From an uncultured Bacteroidota bacterium (GTDB taxonomy: Bacteria; Bacteroidota; Bacteroidia; Chitinophagales; Chitinophagaceae), in the NCBI GenBank assembly GCA_903933765.1, contig CAIZLI010000206.1, positions 1 to 7,468 of the forward strand: 7,468 nt of DNA. Reading direction: 5' to 3'. This document shows, piece by piece, positions 1 through 7,360 of this stretch. The notes beneath the pieces were generated by a model. The model was not told where the DNA came from. It worked only from the letters and a program-made list of their open reading frames with translations, and did not search any database. The position numbers and the translations under genes are program-made. Position 1 is the first letter of the stretch. The number at the start of each line of letters is the position of its first letter.

Positions 1-50
1 GGACAATCAACTGCGTCTGCGATGTGTGCGATCAATTCTGCTTTGTTCAT
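1..50 (-). CDS. HU-family DNA-binding protein, N-terminal fragment (runs off window)
   Basis: Reading the minus strand from the ATG at 50-48 gives MNKAELIAHIADAVDC, which looks like the start of bacterial HU/IHF-type histone-like proteins (first helix, typically MNKxELIxxIA). Family knowledge: these are about 90-residue dimeric proteins that bend and compact DNA in the nucleoid. Only 16 codons plus two bases are present, so the beta-arm that contacts DNA cannot be seen. The start is supported by a promoter-like element about 33 bases upstream and an A-rich leader without a Shine-Dalgarno sequence, usual in Bacteroidota. It lies on the same strand as the 310-2770 cluster but 259 bases downstream of it, so it probably has its own promoter. 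Confidence is limited by the shortness of the fragment. Confidence 0.72.
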   Translation of the reverse strand, partial: MNKAELIAHIADAVDC

Positions 51-82
51 AGATGTGTTTTTTATAGTTTTAAACGATAGAA

Positions 83-109
83 CAAATTTATTGGGTTTGA
101 TGAAACAAA
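83..109 (-). promoter_or_regulatory. Bacteroidota-type promoter for the HU gene
   Basis: On the minus strand, TAAATTTG at 90-83 fits the Bacteroidota -7 consensus TAnnTTTG exactly. A TTTG at 109-106 could serve as the -33 box, but the spacer is 15 bases, shorter than the usual 17-23. Transcription would start near base 77, giving a leader of about 26 bases before the ATG at 50. An A-tract block lies directly upstream. The -7 match is seen directly; promoter function is inferred. Confidence 0.5.
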
Positions 110-123
110 AAAATATTTTAGTG

Positions 124-144
124 TTTTTTTTATTTTTTATTTTT
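124..144. other. A-tract block upstream of the HU promoter (possible UP-like or bent DNA)
   Basis: Three T-runs of 8, 6 and 5 bases (124-131, 133-138, 140-144), each separated by a single A, read as A-tracts on the minus strand. They begin 15 bases upstream of the candidate -33 box at 106-109. A-tracts in this position can bend DNA or act as UP-like elements that raise promoter strength, which would suit a highly expressed nucleoid protein. The runs are seen directly; the role is inferred. Ordinary AT-rich intergenic composition is the alternative. Confidence 0.3.
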
Positions 145-149
145 CCACT

Positions 150-173
150 AAAACCCTTAAATAGTAAGGTTTT
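150..173. repeat. Imperfect inverted repeat (9-bp stem with one bulge)
   Basis: AAAACC(C)TTA at 150-159 is complementary to TAAGGTTTT at 165-173, with C156 bulged and a 5-base loop (160-164). On neither strand is the stem followed by a T-run, so it does not look like an intrinsic terminator. The left arm, with the preceding T, is repeated exactly as TAAAACCCTT at 224-233. Role unknown; it may be chance in AT-rich sequence. Confidence 0.3.
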
Positions 174-257
174 CCGCCCAAGCGCAATATTTCAATTTTA
201 GGGCTACTTGATGGGAATATTATTAAAACCCTTTACTGTATTGAGTTACAGCGGATT

Positions 258-287
258 AAAAAATGAAAACGAGGCCAGTTATGGCTT
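258..287 (-). terminator. Weak candidate terminator of the 310-2770 cluster
   Basis: On the minus strand, 23 bases past the stop of the DUF4286-type gene, GCCA (285-282) and TGGC (277-274) form a 4-bp stem around the loop TAAC. One A-C mismatch and an A-U pair extend it. It is followed by a T-rich tail, CGTTTTCATTTTTT (271-258). Position and tail suit a terminator, but the stem is short and imperfect, so this is only a candidate. I see nothing better between 51 and 309. Confidence 0.25.
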
Positions 288-309
288 TTGGGAGACTAGC
301 TATCCACAA

Positions 310-612
310 TCAATGCACAATTTTCATGCTTGTATTAAAGTGAAAACATTGTTCTCCCCATTGTTCATTGACGCTTAAAAGGAGTGTTTCTGCGTGTTTT
401 TCTTGGAATTCAGCCATTTGAGTAGCAGTATGACTAAATAATTGTAGGGTAAAAGTAGGCGGCTGATCTGCTGCTAGGTCTAATTGATAGAGTTGGTGCT
501 CTACAAAACAGGCAGTGTTAAGACAACTTGGTATAAAGCTTTGCTTCACCCAATTTAACCATGCGGATTCTATGGAAGGATCTACTTGAAAACTTATATT
601 AGATACAAACAT
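310..612 (-). CDS. DUF4286-type small protein of unknown function
   Basis: A complete 100-residue protein. It resembles the DUF4286 family, a group of roughly 100-residue proteins known mainly from Bacteroidota, in length and in pattern: an N-terminal beta strand (SNISFQVD), a tryptophan-rich helix (ESAWLNWVKQSFIPSCL, residues about 15-31), a strand-like TFTLQLF segment near residues 53-59, and a C-terminal region with EKHAETLL. There is no signal peptide, membrane segment or catalytic motif. The layout suggests a small cytosolic ferredoxin-like fold, perhaps a dimer, which is inference. It is last in a tight minus-strand cluster: only 4 bases separate its ATG from the stop of the exonuclease III gene, so the two are probably co-transcribed and translationally coupled. 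No function is known to me. The family call is from memory of its pattern, not a search. Confidence 0.72.
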   Translation of the reverse strand: MFVSNISFQVDPSIESAWLNWVKQSFIPSCLNTACFVEHQLYQLDLAADQPPTFTLQLFSHTATQMAEFQEKHAETLLLSVNEQWGEQCFHFNTSMKIVH

Positions 613-616
613 GGGT

Positions 617-1387
617 TTATTTTTTTAATTCTAGCACAATGGGACAATGGTCACTATGCTTGATGTCTGGTAGGATATAGGCGTCCTTAATTTTAGTTGC
701 CAATATTTTTGTTGTACAAAGATAATCAATTCTCCATCCTTTGTTTTGTAGTCTAACAGATGGAAATCTTTGACTCCACCAAGAATAAGCGCCAATGGCT
801 TCTTCATGCATATGCCTAAAACTATCCACCCAATGATTTGCAAGTAATTGGTCCATCCAAGCCCTTTCTTCGGGTAAAAAACCTGAAGACTTTTTATTCC
901 CTTTAGGATCATGAATATCGATTGCTTGATGCGCAATATTATAATCTCCTGCAACGATGATATTTGGTCTTTCTTTTCTTAAAGCTTCTACCCAATTGTA
1001 AAATTCATCCAACCATTGGTATTTATAAGCTTGCCTAAGGTCTCCGCTTGTACCTGAAGGGAAATACGCATTGATAATCGTAAGGTCTTCAAAATCGACT
1101 CTAATCACGCGTCCTTCGGTATCACTCATTTCATGTCCAGTGCCTTGGACAATTAGAGTTGGCTTTTGTTTACTAAATACGGCCACCCCACTGTATCCTT
1201 TTTTTTGAGCAGGGTACCAAGCAATATGGTAACCAAGTTCAGTGAAAAGACTTAAGTCAATATCTGTACTACTTGCTTTTGTTTCTTGCAGACAAAGGAT
1301 ATCTACTTGGTATGCCTTTAACCATTCGATCAAACCTTTTTTGATGGCTGCTCTTATGCCATTGACATTATAACTTACGACACGCAT
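617..1387 (-). CDS. xth: Exodeoxyribonuclease III (AP endonuclease, exonuclease III family)
   Basis: This 256-residue protein covers the whole endonuclease/exonuclease/phosphatase fold of exonuclease III, close to the E. coli XthA length of 268. All catalytic landmarks are visible: N7 in SYNVNGIRA, metal ligand E35 in LCLQETKA, Y108 in INAYFPSG, D148 and N150 in VAGDYNIA, D221 in WRIDYL, and the D246-H247 pair in SDHCPIV. The family cuts DNA on the 5' side of abasic sites and removes 3' blocking groups or nucleotides from duplex DNA with Mg2+, acting in base-excision repair in the cytoplasm. The ATG at 1387 directly begins the conserved first strand (MRVVSYNVNGIR), so no earlier start is needed; an out-of-frame ATG lies 4 bases upstream. 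It sits 6 bases after the secreted-protein gene and 4 before the DUF4286-type gene, the middle of a likely operon. The enzyme looks intact. Confidence 0.96.
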   Translation of the reverse strand: MRVVSYNVNGIRAAIKKGLIEWLKAYQVDILCLQETKASSTDIDLSLFTELGYHIAWYPAQKKGYSGVAVFSKQKPTLIVQGTGHEMSDTEGRVIRVDFEDLTIINAYFPSGTSGDLRQAYKYQWLDEFYNWVEALRKERPNIIVAGDYNIAHQAIDIHDPKGNKKSSGFLPEERAWMDQLLANHWVDSFRHMHEEAIGAYSWWSQRFPSVRLQNKGWRIDYLCTTKILATKIKDAYILPDIKHSDHCPIVLELKK

Positions 1388-1393
1388 GCATGA

Positions 1394-2770
1394 TTAATTT
1401 GGCGATTGAAAAATTTCACTATACGCAATTAAGAGTAAAAGCGCGGAAATTGAATGTTGATTTACTTGTTCAATTGGCACTAAATAATTCGGCTTATTTT
1501 TTCCTTTTGCCACCAAGATTGGCAGATTGTTGAGATAGATCATTTTAACATCAATCTCATTGTTGAAAAGAATTTTAAAGGTATCCTTCCCAATGTTTCC
1601 TTCAACCGATTTAGAAATAGAGATGATCCCTTTTGGATAGTTCGTATTTAATGTATACATCGAACTGGAGTCATACCCATTGTATATTTTATTTGAATTG
1701 AACATCAAGCCAGTATTGGCTGGTAGCTCAATCACTTTAAACCTGCCAATTAAATTCGTGTCTGCATATATTTTATGTATACTGTCTGGTAAAAATCGGA
1801 TAGGTGGTGTGTTGCGTAATTCGGGATCGATCAATGGATTGAATTCAATATAGGCTTCCAATGAATAATCTTTATTTTCACTTGTATTCCTTAAAGGTTG
1901 TATGGCTTGATAGTATTCTTTAAATAGGGTGTTGGTCCTTTTTTTAATTTCAGGTAAAATGGCAAAAAAAGGATTGTTGGTTGTTTTGTCTTTGGTGTCA
2001 ATTTTCTGCATCATCGCAGTAGGTATTCTTAGCACAACCCTTGAACTATTTTGTGTGAACTGAAAAAAATCTTTACTTGTATCTACCGTAATTCTTGGCT
2101 TTGTTTGTATTAAAGGCATGGTAAAATTATCAGAGGCAAAACTATTCGGCACTTTTGCTTCAATATACGCCAGTTCCTCACCGTCTTTATCAAAATAGCT
2201 AACCCCTGATTGAATGGCCTTGAATAAACTTTTAGGAGGAGACACCGGCAGATTCATTGGATAGCCAATACCTTGGTTGGCAATTGGAATCATACCAATT
2301 AAAATGGTTTTTTGAAAAACAGGTTTTTTAGTTGCATCTAAAATAGTACAGGTTAAAAACCAAGTGGATTGAATACTGTCTTTTTTTGGAATGATAATGT
2401 TCACCATTGAATTGCTAAATGTTTGTTCTGGCTGCAATTCGTATATTTCTAAATAAGCATGAAAAGGGGAGGATTGGCTTTGACTCCAATCAATCACGAG
2501 CTTGCCAATTTGATTTGATTTATTTAAAATTTTTATCTTAGTTGCAAAACTCGTATCTCTTTGAAGTTGTAACGGATTAAAAAGTGCGGTATCCAATATG
2601 CTTGCAAATGCTTGTACTTGTGTTGTAGTAGGGTGCCAATATTTTCCTTCTGGTTGAATACTAGAATACATTTGAACTTGTTCAAATGTAACTTGGTTGG
2701 ATTGTCCAATTGTTGCGATGCAAATGCATTGCGTGCAGAGTAGACTTAAAAAGTAAAAGCTTTTTTTCAT
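1394..2770 (-). CDS. Predicted secreted protein of unknown function
   Basis: A complete 458-residue protein that I do not recognise. It starts with a clear Sec signal: two lysines, then a hydrophobic core (residues 4-21, with three cysteines at 12, 15 and 17), and a likely cleavage near G22/Q23. No convincing lipobox surrounds those cysteines, so periplasmic or exported is more likely than lipoprotein. The mature part has many alternating hydrophobic and polar stretches and is rich in Asn, Ser, Thr, Ile and Gln, which suggests a mainly beta-sheet protein. Examples are GKLVIDW near residue 90 and the strands around VLRIPTAMM. No transmembrane helix, repeat, catalytic signature or type IX sorting domain is evident; the C-terminus ends in a short hydrophobic stretch (SALLLLIAYSEIF). 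It heads the cluster, with a -7 box upstream, and its stop is 6 bases before the exonuclease III start. Probably restricted to related Bacteroidota, which is inference. Confidence 0.85.
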   Translation of the reverse strand: MKKSFYFLSLLCTQCICIATIGQSNQVTFEQVQMYSSIQPEGKYWHPTTTQVQAFASILDTALFNPLQLQRDTSFATKIKILNKSNQIGKLVIDWSQSQSSPFHAYLEIYELQPEQTFSNSMVNIIIPKKDSIQSTWFLTCTILDATKKPVFQKTILIGMIPIANQGIGYPMNLPVSPPKSLFKAIQSGVSYFDKDGEELAYIEAKVPNSFASDNFTMPLIQTKPRITVDTSKDFFQFTQNSSRVVLRIPTAMMQKIDTKDKTTNNPFFAILPEIKKRTNTLFKEYYQAIQPLRNTSENKDYSLEAYIEFNPLIDPELRNTPPIRFLPDSIHKIYADTNLIGRFKVIELPANTGLMFNSNKIYNGYDSSSMYTLNTNYPKGIISISKSVEGNIGKDTFKILFNNEIDVKMIYLNNLPILVAKGKNKPNYLVPIEQVNQHSISALLLLIAYSEIFQSPN

Positions 2771-2793
2771 TTGGAAGTTTCAAATTGGGTAGT

Positions 2794-2801
2794 CAAATTT
2801 A
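2794..2801 (-). promoter_or_regulatory. -7 box for the secreted protein-exonuclease III-DUF4286 cluster
   Basis: On the minus strand, TAAATTTG (2801-2794) matches TAnnTTTG exactly and is the same eight bases seen before the HU gene. It lies 23 bases upstream of the ATG at 2770, giving a short leader of about 17 bases. No TTTG or TTG is found at the expected -33 distance (about 2819-2827), so the promoter may be weak or rely on an activator. Confidence 0.42.
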
Positions 2802-2802
2802 G

Positions 2803-2831
2803 TTGATTTAGACGTTTAATACTTATTTTAT
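2803..2831 (+). promoter_or_regulatory. Candidate promoter for the LOG-like gene
   Basis: TTG at 2803-2805, an 18-base spacer and TATTTTAT at 2824-2831 resemble the Bacteroidota layout TTG-N17-23-TAnnTTTG, with the final TG of the -7 box replaced by AT. Transcription would start near 2837, about 30 bases before the ATG at 2867. It sits back to back with the -7 box of the divergent cluster (2794-2801), so the two promoters could interfere or share a regulator. Imperfect match, low confidence. Confidence 0.3.
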
Positions 2832-2866
2832 TCTAACTTCATAGCCATTAATGGTGATCAAAGCAT

Positions 2867-3613
2867 ATGCAAACAAATGGTAAGTCTATCCCTGACAAAA
2901 AGAGGATTCCCTCCCAAAAATTGGTTGAATTAGATGGGCCTCGGCCAAGGATGAAGGAATTTAAATTTGCCGTACAAATATTTTTTGAATTTATAAAAGG
3001 ATTTAGAGCACTGAATTTTGTGGGCCCCTGCATCACGGTATTTGGGTCGGCCCGATTTAAAGAGGGGCATCCCTATTACGAGCAAGCCAGGAAAATGGGA
3101 CAAAAAATTGCAACACTTGGTTTTGTTACCATGACTGGTGGTGGTCCGGGCATTATGGAAGCGGCCAATAGAGGTGCTTATGAAATGGGTGGAAAATCTA
3201 TTGGATGTAATATTAAATTGCCTTTTGAACAATCCCCCAACCCATATGTAGACAAGTCTATTACTTTTAGTTTTTTCTTCATCAGAAAAGTGTTGTTGGT
3301 AAAATATTCCTACGCATTTGTGATCATGCCAGGTGGCTTTGGTACGCAGGATGAATTTTTCGAGACCCTTACATTAGTACAAACCAAAATCATTAAAAAT
3401 TTTCCCATTGTAGTCATGGGCAAGGATTACCATGAACCATTCATGCATTGGATAGAACATATGATTGCAGCTGGCACTATTTCTCCAGAAGACAAAGACT
3501 TTATCTTACTAACCGATGATGCTGATGAAGCGATTGAACATATTCGTAAATACGTTTCCAATTATGTGGTTACACCTAGAAAAAAATTCTGGTGGTTATT
3601 TGAAAAAGATTAA
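2867..3613 (+). CDS. TIGR00730/LOG-like Rossmann-fold nucleotide 5'-monophosphate phosphoribohydrolase
   Basis: A 248-residue protein with the signature of the LOG/lysine-decarboxylase-like fold: the first strand ITVFGSARF (residues 56-64), the glycine loop [15 protein letters not shown] (90-104), FFIRK with R140-K141, and the catalytic nucleotide-binding motif PGGFGTQDE (155-163). LOG enzymes hydrolyse the N-glycosidic bond of nucleoside 5'-monophosphates, releasing the base and ribose 5-phosphate. Some make cytokinins, and relatives such as PpnN act on ordinary purine nucleotides. The GGGPGIME form and the roughly 50-residue N-terminal extension fit the broader bacterial group rather than plant-type LOGs, so the true substrate is uncertain. 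The family's usual title, possible lysine decarboxylase, is a historical misannotation. An in-frame TGA at 2855-2857 leaves ATG 2867 as the only ATG that includes the N-terminus. Cytosolic, monocistronic, divergent from the nuclease cluster and convergent with metH, overlapping its stop by four bases. Confidence 0.9.
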   Translation: MQTNGKSIPDKKRIPSQKLVELDGPRPRMKEFKFAVQIFFEFIKGFRALNFVGPCITVFGSARFKEGHPYYEQARKMGQKIATLGFVTMTGGGPGIMEAANRGAYEMGGKSIGCNIKLPFEQSPNPYVDKSITFSFFFIRKVLLVKYSYAFVIMPGGFGTQDEFFETLTLVQTKIIKNFPIVVMGKDYHEPFMHWIEHMIAAGTISPEDKDFILLTDDADEAIEHIRKYVSNYVVTPRKKFWWLFEKD

Positions 3614-6342
3614 TCAATCACTGGTTGCAACCACTTGGTGATATATTCTAAAGATTGATTTTTTCTTTTCGCATAATCGATCACTTGATCTTGCTGTATT
3701 TTTCCCAATCCAAAATATTGACTTTGAGGATGTGCAAAATACCATCCACAAACACTTGATGCTGGATACATGGCTAAACTTTCAGTCAAACTAATGCCAG
3801 TATGTTGTTCTGCGTTCAATAAATTGAATAAGGTATATTTTTCTGTATGGTCTGGACAAGCAGGATAGCCCGGTGCAGGTCGAATACCCACATAATTTTC
3901 TTGAATCAATGCGACATTGTCTAGTTGCTCATCCTTCGCATAGCCCCAGAATTCTTTTCTTGTTTGAGCATGTAAGTATTCAGCAAATGCTTCTGCAAAT
4001 CGATCCGCCAATGCTTGTAAGATAATTTTATTGTAGTCGTCTAAATTTTCTTCAAACGCTTTGATGTGTTTTTCGATACCATGAATAGTTACTGCGAATG
4101 CACCAATATAATCTGATTTATTTTCTGATGCTGGGCAAATAAAGTCGGCCAAAGAGAAATTCGGTTGACCTGCTGCTTTCTTTGCTTGTTGTCTTAGGAA
4201 ATGTAAATCAATATTTTCTGAACCGTCCGTAACAGTCACATCATCCCCATTCGACTTTGCTGGCCAAAATCCAACTGCCGCTTTTGCAGTTAACCAATTT
4301 TCTGCAATGATCTTTTTTAATAAGGCCTGTGCGTCTTGGTATAATTTACTTGCGACTTCACCAACCACTTCGTCGGTTAAGATAGCAGGGAAATTACCAT
4401 GCAATTCCCATGCAATAAAGAAGGGCTTCCAATCTATATAATCTACTAGTACTGAAAGATCTGTTATTTCAATGGCTTTATTACCAGTAAAACTCGGCGC
4501 AGTTGCATTAAATCCACTCCAATCGATCGCTACTTTATTTTCTAATGCTGTAGCATAAGGGATACTTTGTTTGACTGTTTTTTTATTGTCAAAGTCAGAC
4601 TTTAATTGCAAGTAGGTTTGTTCTAATTCTGCTAAGAAAGGCTTTTTTGTTTCTTTGTTCAATAAAGAACCTGCAACCGTCACACTTCTTGATGCATCCA
4701 ATACATGAATCACTCCATCATTGTATTCTGGCGCAATTTTAACTGCAGTGTGCATTCTAGAAGTGGTCGCTCCTCCAATCATCAATGGAATGGTCATGCC
4801 TCGACGTTTCATTTCTTTTGCGATGTAAACCATCTCATCCAATGAAGGCGTGATTAATCCACTTAAACCTATGATATCTACTTGGTGTTTTTCTGCTTCT
4901 GCAAGAATTTTATCTGCTGGTACCATCACACCAATGTCAATAATCTCATAACCATTACAGCCCAATACCACACCCACAATATTTTTACCAATATCATGCA
5001 CGTCGCCTTTTACAGTGGCCAATAAAATTTTAGCTGGTCCTTTTGTTTGACCATTTGGATTGGCGGATGCATTTTTTAATCTTTCTTTTTCGGCTTCAAT
5101 AAATGGTGTTAATACCGCTACACTTTTTTTCATCACCCTTGCACTTTTCACCACCTGTGGCAAAAACATTTTACCTGCGCCAAACAAATCACCCACCTGA
5201 TTCATGCCCGCCATCAATGGCCCTTCAATCACTTCCAATGGCGCACTATATTGTTGTCTTGCTTCTTCTGTATCTGCTTCTATGAAATCGGTAATACCAT
5301 TAATCAATGAATGCGCTAATCTTTCTTCTACCGTGCCCGATCTCCATGCTAATTTTTTGCTATTGGCTTCTGCAACCTGTCCTGCGTCTTCACCTTTTGC
5401 TTTCAAAGCATCTGCATATTGAATCAATGCTTCAGTCGCTTGGTTATCGTCATTGTTTTGATTCAATATCACATCCTCGCAAAGCTGTTTTAATTCAGGT
5501 TCAATCTCATCATAAACAATTAATTGACCTGCATTCACAATGCCCATATCCATCCCTGCGTTTACTGCATGGTATAAAAACACTGCATGAATCGCTTCTC
5601 TTACTGCGTCGTTACCTCTGAACGAAAAAGAAACATTGGAAACACCACCGCTTACTTTTGCCAAAGGCATTAAGGTTTTTATCTCCCTTGTTGCTTCAAT
5701 AAAATCTACTGCATAATTATTATGTTCTTCGATACCCGTTGCGACTGCAAAAATATTTGGATCAAAAATGATGTCTTGTGGGTCAAATCCAACTTGTTCT
5801 ACTAAAATTTTATAGGCACGTGTGCAAATCTCTACTTTTCTTGCTTTGGTATCTGCTTGTCCTACTTCATCAAACGCCATTACAATGACTGCAGCACCAT
5901 AGGCTTTACAGATATGTGCTTGTTCTATGAATTTGGCTTCCCCTTCTTTCATTGAAATAGAATTCACAATACATTTTCCTTGCACACATTTTAATCCTGC
6001 TTCGATGATCTCAAACTTTGAGCTATCAATCATGATCGGAATTTTTGCAATATCTGGTTCGCTCTGTAATAAATTCAAGTAGGTGGTCATGGCTTTTACC
6101 CCTTCAAGTAAGGCGTCATCCATATTGATGTCAATGATCTGTGCACCATTTTCTGCCTGTTGACGTGCAACAGACAATGCTTCTTCATATTTATTTTCCT
6201 TGATCAGTCTTGCAAATTTTTTAGAGCCAGTCACATTGGTTCTTTCACCAACATTCACAAAATTTGTTTCTGGACGAATCACTAAAGGTTCTAATCCTGC
6301 TAATCTTAAATAGGGTTTGATATGTATAGGTAGTTCGCTCAT
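3610..6342 (-). CDS. metH: Methionine synthase, folate/cobalamin/activation module (split MetH, second part)
   Basis: This 910-residue protein corresponds to E. coli MetH from about residue 340 to the end. Domains in order: methyltetrahydrofolate-binding barrel (about 25-290; [11 protein letters not shown] at 30-40, MIDSSKFE near 104-111, [15 protein letters not shown] at 230-244); four-helix cap (about 335-425; [14 protein letters not shown] at 393-406); cobalamin domain (about 436-570) with DVHDIGKN at 447-454, where H449 is the lower cobalt ligand, plus S500 and GGATTSR at 523-529; and the AdoMet-binding reactivation domain (about 600-910) with [10 protein letters not shown] from 821 and [14 protein letters not shown] from 865. 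It lacks the homocysteine domain, supplied by the gene upstream. It transfers methyl from methyl-H4folate to cob(I)alamin and then to homocysteine bound by its partner, and is reactivated with AdoMet and a reductase not seen here. The ATG lies 4 bases after the partner's stop, so coupled translation is likely. Confidence 0.97.
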   Translation of the reverse strand: MSELPIHIKPYLRLAGLEPLVIRPETNFVNVGERTNVTGSKKFARLIKENKYEEALSVARQQAENGAQIIDINMDDALLEGVKAMTTYLNLLQSEPDIAKIPIMIDSSKFEIIEAGLKCVQGKCIVNSISMKEGEAKFIEQAHICKAYGAAVIVMAFDEVGQADTKARKVEICTRAYKILVEQVGFDPQDIIFDPNIFAVATGIEEHNNYAVDFIEATREIKTLMPLAKVSGGVSNVSFSFRGNDAVREAIHAVFLYHAVNAGMDMGIVNAGQLIVYDEIEPELKQLCEDVILNQNNDDNQATEALIQYADALKAKGEDAGQVAEANSKKLAWRSGTVEERLAHSLINGITDFIEADTEEARQQYSAPLEVIEGPLMAGMNQVGDLFGAGKMFLPQVVKSARVMKKSVAVLTPFIEAEKERLKNASANPNGQTKGPAKILLATVKGDVHDIGKNIVGVVLGCNGYEIIDIGVMVPADKILAEAEKHQVDIIGLSGLITPSLDEMVYIAKEMKRRGMTIPLMIGGATTSRMHTAVKIAPEYNDGVIHVLDASRSVTVAGSLLNKETKKPFLAELEQTYLQLKSDFDNKKTVKQSIPYATALENKVAIDWSGFNATAPSFTGNKAIEITDLSVLVDYIDWKPFFIAWELHGNFPAILTDEVVGEVASKLYQDAQALLKKIIAENWLTAKAAVGFWPAKSNGDDVTVTDGSENIDLHFLRQQAKKAAGQPNFSLADFICPASENKSDYIGAFAVTIHGIEKHIKAFEENLDDYNKIILQALADRFAEAFAEYLHAQTRKEFWGYAKDEQLDNVALIQENYVGIRPAPGYPACPDHTEKYTLFNLLNAEQHTGISLTESLAMYPASSVCGWYFAHPQSQYFGLGKIQQDQVIDYAKRKNQSLEYITKWLQPVID

Positions 6343-6346
6343 AATC

Positions 6347-7360
6347 TTAAATAGTTTTGTCTACAATCGGTAAAGTTCTTGGTTGTATGCTGCGAACGTT
6401 ATCTGCCATATGTTTGATATGGTCAGGAGTCGTACCGCAACAGCCACCTACAATATTCACGAATTTATTTTTGGCCCATTCTTCGATAAAATGCGCCGTT
6501 TGATGCGGTGCTTCATCATATTCTCCCATCGCATTTGGCAATCCAGCATTGGGATAGGCCGATGTATAACAAGTTGCAATTTGAGAAAGCTCCTCAATGT
6601 GTGCGCGCATTTCTTGCGCACCCAATGCACAATTCAATCCCACGCTTAATGGTTTAGCATGTGCTACAGAAGTATAAAATGCTTCTAATGTTTGACCGCT
6701 TAATGTTCTACCAGATGCATCTGTAATAGTACCACTAATCATGATAGGTAATTCTGGTTGTCCTATCTTTCTAAAATATTCTTTGATCGCAAAAATGGCA
6801 GCTTTGGCATTCAGTGTATCAAAAATAGTTTCAACTAAAATAATATCTACACCTCCATCTACTAGCCCGCGAATCTGTTCTGTATAGGCCAGAACCACTT
6901 CATCAAAAGTCACTGCGCGGAAACCAGGATTGTTTACATCTGGAGAAAGGCTTAATGTTTTATTCAAAGGACCAATGGATCCTGCTATATATTTTTCTTT
7001 GCTATTTGGATGTTTTGCTTTGTATTGATCAATTGCATCACGCACACATTTTGCTGCAGCCACGTTCAATTCATATGCGAGTTCCTGCATGTCATAATCT
7101 GCCATGGCAATAGAAGTGCTACTGAAGGTATTGGTTTCAATAATGTCTGCACCTGCTTCTAAATATTGTAAGTGGATACCAGTAATAATAGCTGGTTGTG
7201 TAATACATAATAGGTCATTATTGCCTTTTACATCGGAATGCCAATTGGCAAATCTAGTTCCACGATAATCTGCTTCCGTTAATTTATGACGTTGAATCAT
7301 GGTACCCATGGCGCCATCAATGACTAAAATTCTTTCTTGTAAAGCTTCTTTAATTGACAT
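6347..7360 (-). CDS. metH: Homocysteine S-methyltransferase module (split MetH, first part)
   Basis: This 337-residue protein is the N-terminal homocysteine-binding barrel of cobalamin-dependent methionine synthase, as a separate gene. Family landmarks: the opening strand [11 protein letters not shown] (13-23), DYRG (31-34), [12 protein letters not shown] (70-81), [17 protein letters not shown] (126-142), [11 protein letters not shown] (172-182), and the zinc-binding cysteines C244 in GLNCALG and C307-C308 in VGGCCGTTP. These three cysteines hold Zn2+, which activates the homocysteine thiol for attack on methylcobalamin. Length matches residues 1-350 of E. coli MetH, with a short C-terminal tail in place of the interdomain linker. 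On its own it has no cobalamin or folate site, so it should work in trans with the 910-residue product downstream. Other folate- or SMM-dependent Hcy methyltransferases share this fold, but the similarity and position favour MetH. The first ATG of the frame precedes the conserved first strand by about 12 residues, a normal spacing. Confidence 0.96.
   Translation of the reverse strand: MSIKEALQERILVIDGAMGTMIQRHKLTEADYRGTRFANWHSDVKGNNDLLCITQPAIITGIHLQYLEAGADIIETNTFSSTSIAMADYDMQELAYELNVAAAKCVRDAIDQYKAKHPNSKEKYIAGSIGPLNKTLSLSPDVNNPGFRAVTFDEVVLAYTEQIRGLVDGGVDIILVETIFDTLNAKAAIFAIKEYFRKIGQPELPIMISGTITDASGRTLSGQTLEAFYTSVAHAKPLSVGLNCALGAQEMRAHIEELSQIATCYTSAYPNAGLPNAMGEYDEAPHQTAHFIEEWAKNKFVNIVGGCCGTTPDHIKHMADNVRSIQPRTLPIVDKTI

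Noticed and set aside
263..343. A 26-codon plus-strand frame starting MKTRPVMAF
   Set aside because: It runs into the 3' end of the DUF4286-type gene on the other strand, has no promoter, and nothing supports translation.
631..954. Minus-strand open frame of 107 codons within exonuclease III
   Set aside because: It lies entirely within the catalytic coding region of the nuclease in another frame and its translation has no family resemblance.
2848..3232. Two minus-strand frames opposite the LOG-like gene
   Set aside because: They overlap the conserved Rossmann-fold coding sequence on the opposite strand and show no protein features.
5103..5621. Three overlapping plus-strand open frames of 60-104 codons inside the metH region
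   Set aside because: They lie antisense to conserved folate-domain and cap-domain coding sequence of metH, are low-complexity (Leu, Ser, His rich), and have no promoter or family resemblance. They are frame shadows.
6383..6649. Plus-strand frame of 88 codons opposite the homocysteine module
   Set aside because: Antisense to the conserved Zn-binding region; the Cys/Arg/His-rich translation looks like a shadow.
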